Positions 43,269 through 52,300 of a DNA stretch of 64,000 nucleotides are shown piece by piece. Source of the DNA: JAEXNA01 sp037189585 (GTDB lineage: Bacteria > Vulcanimicrobiota > Xenobia > Xenobiales > JADMJV01). The notes below the pieces were generated by a model that had not been told where the DNA came from, did not search any database, and saw only the letters and a list, made by a program, of their open reading frames with translations. Position numbers and translations under genes: made by a program. Numbering within the stretch: the first letter of the stretch is position 1; the number at the start of each line of letters is the position of its first letter. Location: positions 136,228-200,227 of the forward strand of contig JBBCJA010000009.1 of the NCBI GenBank assembly GCA_037189585.1, given 5' to 3'.

Positions 43269-44218
43269 TCACCGGCGCCACGGGTTTCGTCGGAGCCCAC
43301 GTCGCGCGTCACCTCCAGGCACGAGGCTACACCGTTCTCGCCACCGGCCGCGACCAGGCGAAGGGAGAACGGCTGGGCCTCCCTTTCACGGCCGCCCGAC
43401 TCGACTGTGCCGAGGAGGCGCTGAGTCTCTGCGCCGGCCAGGACGCCGTCATCCATTGCGCCGGCCTCTCCTCTCCCTGGGGGAGTCCGGCCGACTTCGA
43501 GCGTCACAATCCCGTCGCCACCGCGAATCTCTTGAAGGCAGGTCTTGCCAGATTCGTCTACATCTCCAGCGCCGGAGTCTACTTCCAGCAAGATGAAAAG
43601 ACGGAGGTCGAAGAGAGCGCTCCCTTGCCCCAAGGCCCTCAGCACCCCTACCTACAAAGCAAGCGCCGTTGTGAGGAGCTTCTTCGGCCCACCGAGGGTT
43701 GGGTGGTCCTGCGGCCCCGAGCAGTTTACGGCCCCGGAGACAGCGCGATCTTGCCCAGGCTGGTCCGGCTCATGCGAAAAGGCCTCCTGCCGGTCATCGG
43801 TAGCGGGCACAGCAAAGCCAGCCTCACCTACGTGGAGAACCTGGCGCTTGCCTCAGAGCTTGCCTTGAGTGGCCCCACCCGCACTGTCTTCAATATCACC
43901 GACCCAGAGCCGGTGGAGCTCTGGCCCCTGTTGAGAAGAGTGGCTCAGGAGTTGCGCCTCCCGCCCATTCGGGGGCGCCTACCCGCGCCAGTCGCCGCCC
44001 TCCTGGCAAGCCTTGTCGAGAAAGTCTACGCTCGGTTCCTTCCCGGTCGCGAGCCGCCCATCACCCCCTACACCCTATCACTGCTCTATCGCAGCCAGAC
44101 CCTGGATATTTCCAAAGCCCGGGCGGAACTGGGCTACCGTCCCCTCGTCACCACAGAGGAGGGAGTCCTGCGGACGTTGCAAGCATTAGGAGGGCAACCG
44201 AAAACCCCCTTGACGTAA
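43256..44218 (+). CDS. NAD-dependent epimerase/3beta-hydroxysteroid-dehydrogenase-like reductase
   Basis: A 320-aa extended short-chain dehydrogenase. The NAD site is VTGATGFVGAHVARHL at the N-terminus (start ATG 43256), the catalytic Ser is in VYISSAGVY and the Tyr-Lys pair is in YLQSKRRCEELL. The subfamily resembles OleD/3beta-HSD, which reduces beta-keto or sterol-type substrates. The last ten codons (LGGQPKTPLT) fall inside a palindromic element (44187-44352), so the C-terminus seems to have been supplied by it. It is co-transcribed with the ATP-grasp gene. Confidence 0.92.
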   Translation: MRVLVTGATGFVGAHVARHLQARGYTVLATGRDQAKGERLGLPFTAARLDCAEEALSLCAGQDAVIHCAGLSSPWGSPADFERHNPVATANLLKAGLARFVYISSAGVYFQQDEKTEVEESAPLPQGPQHPYLQSKRRCEELLRPTEGWVVLRPRAVYGPGDSAILPRLVRLMRKGLLPVIGSGHSKASLTYVENLALASELALSGPTRTVFNITDPEPVELWPLLRRVAQELRLPPIRGRLPAPVAALLASLVEKVYARFLPGREPPITPYTLSLLYRSQTLDISKARAELGYRPLVTTEEGVLRTLQALGGQPKTPLT

Positions 44219-44352
44219 AATCGCCTCTACTACCAGTCATGCACATCGCTCTTCATTCAAAATACAACTCGGTATTATGTGCTTCAGAGCAATGCACCTG
44301 ACTGGCAGTAATGACAATTTTCCTGCCGAGGGTGCTTCCGGTTGCCCTCCTA
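44187..44352. mobile_element. MITE-like palindromic element with TA-flanked 14-bp terminal repeats
   Basis: Perfect 14-bp ends (44187-44200 and 44339-44352; TAGGAGGGCAACCG and its complement) bound a 166-bp imperfect palindrome. The arms match at roughly three-quarters of positions and meet at AATAC/GTATT near 44261-44276. The terminal TA could be a target duplication of an IS630/Tc1-type element. It has no coding capacity. It replaces the end of the epimerase gene and ends 6 bp before the metallo-hydrolase ATG (44358). Confidence 0.7.
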
Positions 44353-44357
44353 GGGCG

Positions 44358-45128
44358 ATGAAGTTCTACTGGAGAGCCGCCGGATGGTGCAAAGCGATCG
44401 AGAGACTAACCATCTCCGGTGGGCGTTGGAAAGTCCGTGAATATCCCGCCAAGTTCGGCCTCTTTCGACACCCCACTCAAGGCTGGACTCTTTTTGACAC
44501 GGGCTACGCTCCACGCTTTTTGGAGGCCACGACGAGCTTTCCTTACAAGCTCTATCGCTGGGCCACACCCGTGAGAATACCGCCGGAAGTCAGCGCGGTC
44601 GCCCAGGTGAGCGCGTTAGGCCTTCGGCCGGAAGAGGTCAAGACCGTGATCTTGAGCCATCTTCATGGCGATCACATGGCCGGATTGAAAGACTTCCCCC
44701 AGGCTACCATCGTGACCAGTCGATTCGGCTATGAAGCCCTCGCCGGTCTGAGCGGGACGGCCGCGGTCAGGCGCGGATTCCTACCCCAATTTCTCCCCTC
44801 CGACTTTGAAAAACGCGCCCACTGGATTGACGGCGACACGGACCTCTGGGGCGACGGCAAGGTGAGGCTGCTCCCTCTCCCCGGACACGCCCCCGGTCAG
44901 CACGGCGCCCTGCTGCGAACCGAACATGGCGAGGTCTTTCTCTGCGCCGACGCGGTTTGGCACTCGTGCTCCTATCGCGAAAACCGAGACCTACCGTGGC
45001 TGACCCATGCCATTCTCACTCAAGATCGGGCCGCCTTTCAGCAAAGCTTGCGCTTTCTTCGCGCCTTCCACAAGGAACATCCTGAGGTCAAGATTCTACC
45101 CAGCCACTGCCACGAGGTGGAGCTATGA
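44358..45128 (+). CDS. Metallo-beta-lactamase-fold hydrolase of the biosynthetic locus
   Basis: A 256-aa protein with the zinc motif LSHLHGDHMAGL, a later LPGHAPGQHGALL and FLCADAVWHSC, so both metal sites look intact. The N-terminal RHPTQGWTLFDTGYAPRF is like lactonase-type members. I recall similar proteins beside KAS III, epimerase and ligase genes in proteobacterial clusters of unknown product. A thioester or lactone hydrolase role is possible. The ATG at 44358 sits just after the palindromic element, and the stop overlaps the KAS III start by 4 bp (ATGA). Confidence 0.9.
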   Translation: MKFYWRAAGWCKAIERLTISGGRWKVREYPAKFGLFRHPTQGWTLFDTGYAPRFLEATTSFPYKLYRWATPVRIPPEVSAVAQVSALGLRPEEVKTVILSHLHGDHMAGLKDFPQATIVTSRFGYEALAGLSGTAAVRRGFLPQFLPSDFEKRAHWIDGDTDLWGDGKVRLLPLPGHAPGQHGALLRTEHGEVFLCADAVWHSCSYRENRDLPWLTHAILTQDRAAFQQSLRFLRAFHKEHPEVKILPSHCHEVEL

Positions 45129-46093
45129 GCCTTGAGGTGATCGCGATGGGGCGCTACCTTCCTCGGCGCGTAGTCGACAATCATGAAGTCTCCAAGTTGA
45201 TCGGGAAGAGCCCGGACTGGATCTCGCGCCATTGTGGAGTCTCCGAGCGACGTTGGGTCACCGACGAAAGCGCGCCCGCCATGGCCGCCGCCGCCGCGCG
45301 GGAAGCTTTGGCCAAAGCCGAGATCGAGCCGAGCCGGGTAGACCTTGTGCTCAACGCCTCCGGCACCCCTTGGCAGGTCCTACCCGACGGGTCGGCCCAC
45401 CTTATTCAGGAGCTTGGCCTGAGCTGCGCCGGATTCTCCGTGCACAGTACATGCCTGGGGTTTCTCAGCGCCCTTCACCTGGCCGACGCCCTACTACGGG
45501 CCGGAAGCTATCGACTCATCCTCATCTCGGTGTCGGAGGTCTGCTCCCAAGCCCTCAATTTCGCTCAACCGGAATCGGCCTCCCTCTTCGGAGACGGCGC
45601 GGTGGCGGTTCTCGTGGGGCCCTCTAGGGGGAATTCGCGCCTCTTGAAAAGCGCCTTTCGCACCTACCCGGAGGGCTGCTCTCTCACCGAAATTCGAGGC
45701 GGCGGGTCACGGAGGCATCCGGCCAATCCCCTGACCCGCCCCGAGGACAACCTCTTTTCGATGGATGGAGCCGCGCTGCTGCGTCTGGCCCGCCGGCAGC
45801 TTCCACTTTTCCTAGAAGCTCTAAAACCCGGTCTGACCCACGGACTCCAGGACATCTCTCGCGTCTTTCCCCATCAGGCCAGCCGCTTCGGTTTGGCCAT
45901 GCTGCAGCGTTTCCACTGGCCGCAAGAACAAGTGGAGACGGTCCTACCCCTTTTGGGGAACGTCGTCGCCGCCTCCATCCCTTTGTGCCTCTACCAGGCC
46001 GAGGAAGAGGGGCGTCTCAAGCGGGGCGACAAGCTTTTGCTTTTAGGTGTCGGCGCCGGGATGTCCCTCGGCGCCATCCTGCTCGAATATTAG
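45125..46093 (+). CDS. 3-oxoacyl-ACP synthase III (KAS III/FabH-like)
   Basis: A 322-aa thiolase-fold condensing enzyme with the triad intact: Cys in VHSTCLGFLSAL, His in VFPHQASRFGLAML and Asn in LLGNVVAASIPLCL. The C-terminal LLGVGAGMSLGAILLEY is typical. FabH proper starts fatty acid synthesis. This copy, placed with a reductase, two ligases and an oxygenase, more likely makes a specialised acyl or beta-keto product, in the manner of OleA-like or CerJ-like enzymes. It is translationally coupled to the metallo-hydrolase. Confidence 0.94.
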   Translation: MSLEVIAMGRYLPRRVVDNHEVSKLIGKSPDWISRHCGVSERRWVTDESAPAMAAAAAREALAKAEIEPSRVDLVLNASGTPWQVLPDGSAHLIQELGLSCAGFSVHSTCLGFLSALHLADALLRAGSYRLILISVSEVCSQALNFAQPESASLFGDGAVAVLVGPSRGNSRLLKSAFRTYPEGCSLTEIRGGGSRRHPANPLTRPEDNLFSMDGAALLRLARRQLPLFLEALKPGLTHGLQDISRVFPHQASRFGLAMLQRFHWPQEQVETVLPLLGNVVAASIPLCLYQAEEEGRLKRGDKLLLLGVGAGMSLGAILLEY

Positions 46094-46139
46094 ACCAATT
46101 TCGCAGGTTTCCCCGAGGGCGTGTCACACAACTCAAGGC

Positions 46140-46535
46140 ATGAGTAACGCCAAAGCCAACTATCAAGATCTCCTCGAGAGCAAACAGCTGATCGTGATGG
46201 CCACCATCAACGACGACGGCTCTCCACAGACTAGTCCGGTCTGGTTCGAATTCCGCGACGACCACATCTTCATCAACTCGGCCAAGGGGCGAAAAAAAGA
46301 TCGCAACCTGCGCGCTCGCCCGGCCTTCTCCGGCACCATCGTCGACGCCGCCAATCCCTACCGCTACGTGGAGGTTCGAGGCGAGGTGGTGGAGATCACC
46401 GAGGAGGGAGCGGACGCCCACATCGATTTCTTGGCCAAACGCTACCTCGACGTGGACTCCTACCCCTATCGCAGCGACGCCGAGACGCGGGTGATCTACA
46501 AGATCAAACCGACCCACTACGCCGGGATGGGCTAA
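46140..46535 (+). CDS. PPOX-class F420-dependent oxidoreductase-like protein
   Basis: A 131-aa split-barrel protein. LIVMATINDDGSPQTSPVWF and the following FINSAKGRKKDRNLRARP match the F420-binding subgroup (TIGR03618-like), in which the K-x-R-N region contacts the deazaflavin. The C-terminus TRVIYKIKPTHYAGMG is also typical. ATG 46140 is the family start. It could reduce a cofactor or product intermediate, but the 47-bp gap from the KAS III gene leaves its link to that locus open. Confidence 0.87.
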   Translation: MSNAKANYQDLLESKQLIVMATINDDGSPQTSPVWFEFRDDHIFINSAKGRKKDRNLRARPAFSGTIVDAANPYRYVEVRGEVVEITEEGADAHIDFLAKRYLDVDSYPYRSDAETRVIYKIKPTHYAGMG

Positions 46536-46552
46536 GAGCCCAACCAGCCCCC

Positions 46553-48112
46553 ATGAAGCCTCGCCAGGTCGAGCTCAAACTCTCTCCCGCCCAAGCCGCC
46601 GATCCGGATGAAGTCCGGCGGCAGGTCGCTCAAAAGGCCGGCCTGCCGGAGGACGGTCTGCATGTCGTGCCGGTACGTCGCTCCATCGACGCACGCAAAG
46701 GGGAGCCCAAGGTGGTCCTTCTCAGCCAAGTCTGGACCAGCGAGCCTCCCCCGCCCCCCTCACCGATCATGGCCGAGGCTCCGGAAAAAAAGAGAGGTCG
46801 AGTCGTCATCGTGGGAGCCGGACCGGCGGGCTACTTCTGTGCCTTAGAACTACTACTCCAAGGCATCCGGCCCATCATCTTAGAGCGCGGCAAGGATGCA
46901 AAGGAGCGGCGCTACGACCTGCGCGCCATCACCCAGAACGACACCGTCAACCCCCATTCCAACTACTGCTTTGGAGAGGGAGGAGCCGGTACCTATTCCG
47001 ACGGCAAACTCTACACCCGTTCGGGCAAGCGCGGCAGCATCGACAAGGTGCTGCGCCTCTTAGTCGAGCACGGCGCCAAGTCGAGCATCTTGGTCGACAC
47101 CCACCCCCACATCGGCTCCAACAAACTGCCCAACGTGGTCGAGGCCCTTCGGGCGAGCATTCTCGAGCACGGGGGAGAGGTCCACTTCAACACCCACGTG
47201 ACCGCTCTCGACCTCGAGGGAGATCGGCTCCGAGGCGTCCTCACCGCCGACGGCCACAAGGTGGAGGGAGACGCCGTGGTTCTGGCCACCGGGCATTCCG
47301 CCCGCGACGTCTTCCACATGCTGGTCAACCACAACATCACGGTGGAGAGCAAAACCTTCGCCCTGGGCGTGCGAGTCGAGCACCCTCAAGAGCTGATCGA
47401 CACCATCCAGTACAGACAGCAACCGCGCGACCCCCATCTCCCGGCGGCGAGCTACCGCCTGGCCCACGCCGAAGTCTATTCCTTCTGCATGTGTCCCGGC
47501 GGTCTGATCGTCCCCGCCGCCACCTCGCCCGGCGAGATCGTGGTCAACGGCATGTCGTTGTCTCGCCGAGATTCGCGCTGGGCTAACTCCGGCATCGTCA
47601 CCACCGTGCTGGCGGAAGACGTCGCTCCTTACCACGAGCAGGGCGCTCTGGCGGGACTGGCCTTTCAAAGCGCGGTGGAGCAAGCGGCCTTCTCCGCCAC
47701 CGGCGATGGATCTCAAAAAGCTCCAGCCCAGCGTCTGGTCGACTTCCTGGAGAACCACCTCTCCCAAGACCTCCCACGAGTCTCCTACATCCCCGGAGTC
47801 GTCGCTTGCGACCTTCGCCAAATCCTCCCCCACCGTATCGCCGAAGCCTTGGCCCACAGCTTTCGTCACTTCTGTACCAGCATGCCGGCCCTTTACCACC
47901 CCGAGGCCGTCATCCTCGGAGTGGAATCGCGCACAAGCTCTCCGATCCGAGTCCCCCGCGACGCCCAGAGCCTCACTCACCCGCAGATCGACAATCTCTA
48001 TCCCTGTGGAGAGGGAGCGGGCTACGCTGGCGGGATCGTCTCCGCCGCCATTGATGGACAGCGCGTGGCTCAAGCGGTGGCGCGAAACGTCTACGCCAGG
48101 TCGGCCTCGTAG
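46553..48112 (+). CDS. FAD-dependent protein of the COG2509 family
   Basis: A 519-aa flavoprotein. A ~75-residue N-terminal domain (VELKLSPAQAADPDEVRRQV) precedes the dinucleotide fold VVIVGAGPAGYFCALELLLQG at about residue 84. The family blocks FGEGGAGTYSDGKLYTRSG and PCGEGAGYAGGIVSAAIDG are intact. These proteins are widespread, with no agreed reaction. It starts 17 bp after the F420-type PPOX gene and probably shares its transcript. Confidence 0.92.
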   Translation: MKPRQVELKLSPAQAADPDEVRRQVAQKAGLPEDGLHVVPVRRSIDARKGEPKVVLLSQVWTSEPPPPPSPIMAEAPEKKRGRVVIVGAGPAGYFCALELLLQGIRPIILERGKDAKERRYDLRAITQNDTVNPHSNYCFGEGGAGTYSDGKLYTRSGKRGSIDKVLRLLVEHGAKSSILVDTHPHIGSNKLPNVVEALRASILEHGGEVHFNTHVTALDLEGDRLRGVLTADGHKVEGDAVVLATGHSARDVFHMLVNHNITVESKTFALGVRVEHPQELIDTIQYRQQPRDPHLPAASYRLAHAEVYSFCMCPGGLIVPAATSPGEIVVNGMSLSRRDSRWANSGIVTTVLAEDVAPYHEQGALAGLAFQSAVEQAAFSATGDGSQKAPAQRLVDFLENHLSQDLPRVSYIPGVVACDLRQILPHRIAEALAHSFRHFCTSMPALYHPEAVILGVESRTSSPIRVPRDAQSLTHPQIDNLYPCGEGAGYAGGIVSAAIDGQRVAQAVARNVYARSAS

Positions 48113-48606
48113 GGCTCGATGTCCTCAAAGATCCGTTGCAACAAAGCGACATCTCGCCACTGACCGCCGAGATATCCGATCTCTTTCTGAATTCCCACCA
48201 ACCCGAACCCGAACCGTTCGTGAAAGCGAATGCTACCGAGATTTGTCGCCCAGATTCGGGCCGTCACGTAGTGATAGCGGTACTCTCGACATCGTTCCAT
48301 CAGCGCCGTCTGAAGGCGCGTCCCAAGCCCCTCACCGGTCCGAGATCGATCAAGGTAGATCGAGGTCTCGCAGGCGACCCGATATCCGATCCTCGGGCTG
48401 TAGCTTTTGACCAATCCATATCCGAGAATCCGTCCTTCGACCTCGATCACCAGACAGCATTCTCGGGCACATTGAGCCCGTAACAATGCTTCGAACACCT
48501 CGGAGGATGTCTCTACTTCCATGGAAGAATCTCTGGCCGCCAACGACTGGTGATAGATGTCCGCCAGCTCCGCGCAATCCGAGAAGGAGGCATCTCTAAT
48601 GTTCAT
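48091..48606 (-). CDS. GNAT N-acetyltransferase, phosphinothricin-acetyltransferase-like
   Basis: A 171-aa protein. It starts MNIRDASFSDCAELADIYHQ, and the acetyl-CoA-binding motif reads YLDRSRTGEGLGTRLQTALM. The later LGSIRFHERFGFGLVGIQKEIGY is typical of the PAT/bar-type subgroup that acetylates small amines or methionine sulfoximine-like compounds. The substrate here is unknown. It overlaps the 3' end of the FAD gene by 22 bp, convergent. Confidence 0.9.
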   Translation of the reverse strand: MNIRDASFSDCAELADIYHQSLAARDSSMEVETSSEVFEALLRAQCARECCLVIEVEGRILGYGLVKSYSPRIGYRVACETSIYLDRSRTGEGLGTRLQTALMERCREYRYHYVTARIWATNLGSIRFHERFGFGLVGIQKEIGYLGGQWRDVALLQRIFEDIEPYEADLA

Positions 48607-48765
48607 AGAACGGCCCACTTTCCACGTTAGCGAACTTGTCCTGTCGAAGTGACAAAGGCGAAGGGAACTTTCCTATAGTGCATTGGTTAAATGGCGGCGC
48701 TGAAGGATCTTTAACGCGAACCTGGCCGCCCCGGTCAGTGGGGGGAAACTCCCGGAGGCAGTCAA

Positions 48766-49350
48766 ATGGCCCTCTCGATGCTGTTCTTGTCCATCGCACT
48801 CGGCGCGACACTAGCCGCCGCGGCCGGTTTCCGAGCCTTCCTACCGCTTTTGGCTCTGGGCTTGGTGGACCATTACCATCTATTGGAGCCGTACTACTCC
48901 CTAGGAGAAAGCTACCAATGGCTCAGCAGCGAACCTGCCTTGATCTGCTTGCTCGCGGCCACGACGTTCGAGATCATCGCCGACAAAATCCCCGCGGTGG
49001 ATAGCGCTTTAGACGGCTTGATGACCTTCGTGCGGCCAACCGCCGGAGGCGTCTCGGTTTTCGCCGTTCTGTCCTCCAACGAACCGATCTTCGCCTATGT
49101 CGCGGGGATCGTGCTGGCCGGCGGCGCCACTCTGCCGATCCACTTGGGCAAAAGTATGCTGCGACTCGGCAGCCATGCCACCACGGGCGGAGCCGGCAGC
49201 CCCGCTCTCTCGGTGGCCGAGGACATCTCCTCTGGAGCCGCCGTGACCCTGGCTCTCCTCATTCCTGTCTGCGCCGTGGTCTTTGGTATCGCGGCGCTCG
49301 CGCTGGTGGTTTGGATCTGGCGCCGGAGAAGAAAGATCAAGGCGACGTGA
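48766..49350 (+). CDS. DUF4126 membrane protein
   Basis: A 194-aa protein with about five membrane helices. AAAAGFRAFLPLLALGL at the N-terminus, EIIADKIPAVDSALDGLMTFVRP in the centre and a glycine-rich LAGGATLPIHLGKSMLRLGSHATTGG match DUF4126. The C-terminus is a helix followed by a basic RRRRK tail. The function is unknown. It overlaps the transporter-like gene by 4 bp (GTGA), suggesting that the two are produced together. Confidence 0.88.
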   Translation: MALSMLFLSIALGATLAAAAGFRAFLPLLALGLVDHYHLLEPYYSLGESYQWLSSEPALICLLAATTFEIIADKIPAVDSALDGLMTFVRPTAGGVSVFAVLSSNEPIFAYVAGIVLAGGATLPIHLGKSMLRLGSHATTGGAGSPALSVAEDISSGAAVTLALLIPVCAVVFGIAALALVVWIWRRRRKIKAT

Positions 49351-52300
49351 TCTGGACCCACCTCTTTCCATCTGTACGCCGTCAGGAGCGCGAAAGGTTC
49401 CTGTTCTTTTTTTTGTTGGCAGCCCTGCTGGTCATGGGTCAAACTCTGGGCCTGGTCGGGGCCGAATCGCTTCTGCTTTCGCATCTCGGAGCCAAAGTAT
49501 TACCCCCGGTCTTCATCCTAGCCAGCTGCAGCACGGTGGTGGGAAGCCTGATCTACGCCGTGGGAGTGGATAACGCTAGAAACGACAACTACTTCATCCG
49601 CATCCTCGGGCTCTTCTCCGTCCTCATCTCGGTCTCCACGCTGTTGGCGGTAGGAGTTCCGTCATTGAAGTCCTATGGGCTGGTAGCGCTCTTTTGTCTT
49701 TATTACGCCAACTTCGCCATCTGCACCAATCACTACTGGACTTTCACCGGCGACTTTTTCGATACTCTCGGAGCCAAGCGGCTCTTTCCCCTTTTCACCG
49801 TCGGCTCAAGCCTCGGGGGGCTGTGCGGCGGCATCGTTTCCACCATAGTAGCCAGTCAACCGGGCGGCGCCACGGCGCTTCTTTGGGGGTGGGTTGTCCT
49901 ATCCTTGATGGCGGCGGCCTGGTTGCGTTACCACAAAGCGTCACTGCGTCGTTGGGGACCACTCGAGATCGAGGAATCCGACGAAACCTCGATGGACGGT
50001 GTGAAAAGCTCCATTCGCTACCTGCGCAACTCGCGCCTGGGCCGGCTGATGGTGGTTTCGGCCCTCTTCATGGTGACCTCTCTTTTTGTCAGTCAATACA
50101 TGTACTCCGGACTCTTCGCGGCCGCCTTTCCCAACTCTGACGACCTGGCCGGATTCTTCGGGATGTTTCTGGCCGCGGCCAACGCCTTCGAGTTGATATT
50201 GGAGGTCTCCGTCACCCCCATGCTTTTGCGGCGAGCGGGGATCGCCAATACCAATCTTGTCCATCCCGCGCTAACCCTGCTATCGTTCGTCCTTCTCGGA
50301 CTAGCGCCTGGACTTGCCAGCGCCGTCTTCGCCAGACTCAATAGGGAGACACTCGAGAACGCCCTGGCCGCGCCCGTTAGAAACCTGATCTTCAACGCCT
50401 TACCGGCTCGCCTGCGAGGTCGTATGCGGGCCTTTCTCGAGGGCATGGTCGTCTACTCGGGCATGGCGCTGGCGGGGCTCTTCTTAGTCTGCTGGGAGCA
50501 GGTACAAGGGGAGGCCACCATCGCCACACTGGGTGTCCTTTCGGTCGGCGGTTTCGTCCTGGCCTGCGGCTTTTTGGCTACCAACTACGCGCTGAAGAAG
50601 GATTACCTGGAACAGCTCCTGCTGGCCATCCGGGAGGGTCGAGTGGAGCTATCCGCCTCTTCCTCCACTCTGGAATCGCTTCCGGCCCGACGTCTAGCCG
50701 AACTTTGGAAGACGCTTTCGCAAAGCGGAGCTCAACTCCCCATTTTGGAGGAATTGAGCCGCGCCCTGGCCCTTCGCCAGTTCCTATCACCCCTGCAGGA
50801 ATCGTTCGCCACAGGAGACTCCAGGGTTCGCCTGGTCTGTCTTCAGTCGCTGGTTTCCCTGGGACCTATGCAGGCTGACCTTTATCTGCGTAAAGCCCTC
50901 AAGGATGAAAGTCCAAGAGTCCGTCTGTACGCCTTGCGCAACCTGACTCGCGCCGCCGCCCCTTTGATCCCCGAATGCTTGGGTGATCCCGACCCGGAGA
51001 TCCGCGCTGAAGCAGCCTCACGCTGCCAACCCGTCCACGAAGAGACGCTTTCGTCGATGCTGGAATCCTCTAAGCCCGGACACCGTCTAGCCGCTCTGTC
51101 TCGTCTGCCCGAGAGCATGCTCGATCGCGCCCACAAGGCGCTGGAAAGCTCCGGTCCGGAAGAAGTCCAGGCGGCCCTGAAGACTCTCTGCCGTTACAGC
51201 GCCGCTCCCTCGGTGGGAGAGCTGAAAAGACTTTACAGCTCTCCCGCGGCCAAGGTGCGTCTGGAAGCCCTGCGAGCCTTGGTGGATGGACATCGTGAGC
51301 GTGGCGAAGATGCCCTGGAGTTACTCTCTCGAGGGCTTTCCGATCCTGACCGAGAGGTTCGTCACAGCACCGTGACTCGCTTCGTGGCTTTAGGGCCGGC
51401 GGGCAGGCCCTGGCTTGAGGATGCCGTCTCTAGCGCGGAAAGCCATCGAGCTCACAGCGGCATTCGTGCTCTGGCTCAGATCTCTAACGAAGAAGCCAGG
51501 CCGCTCTTCGCCAAGGAGAGTGTCCACCGAGCCAAACGAGCCTGGCTGCACTCTTTGGAAGCGGCAAAACTGGAAAAATCCGCCACGGAAAGTCTGGCCG
51601 ACCAGTTCCTGGTCCTGGCCCTCAAGGACTCCGCGGCGCGCGATCTCTCCACCTGTTTCCGGTTGCTCGAGGCGATGGAGGAGCCCAAGATCGTCTTGTC
51701 CGTGGAAAAAGTGCTGCGCTTCGCGCACGCTCGGATCCGTGCCGATGCCTTGGAAGTCCTTTCCAATCTAGGCGTGCGGGAGTCGACCGCCATCCTGGTC
51801 CACCTCCTGGAAGAAGGCGATATCATCGAAAGAGAGCGAGCGCTGGCGGGCCGAGTGCCTCCCCCCCGCGACCGGCGAACTCTACTGGCTCAGTTGGAGT
51901 GCTGTGCCGACCGCTGGCTGCGCCTAGCGGCTCACGCATGCCTTTCCGAGGAATTCGATGACAATCAAGAGCAAGAACCAGGGAGCCCCAGCTCACTACG
52001 GGAAGAGGTGGTGCTGATGGAACACCTGCTGATGCTGCAGAGCGTCCCCCTGTTCGCCACCATGACCCTCGAACAGCTGGAAGCGATCCACCTCTGCCTT
52101 TCCGAACAGCACTACACCCTCGGTGAACACGTCTTCGCCGAGGGCGATGTGGGTGATGAGATGTACATCGTCGCCGAGGGGGAAATCGAAATCTTGATCG
52201 ACGTCGAGAACTCAGACCCCCTGTTACTGGCCACCGTCGCTCCCGGATCCTATTTTGGAGAGATGGCCATTCTTGACAACGAGCCGCGCAGCGCGACCGC

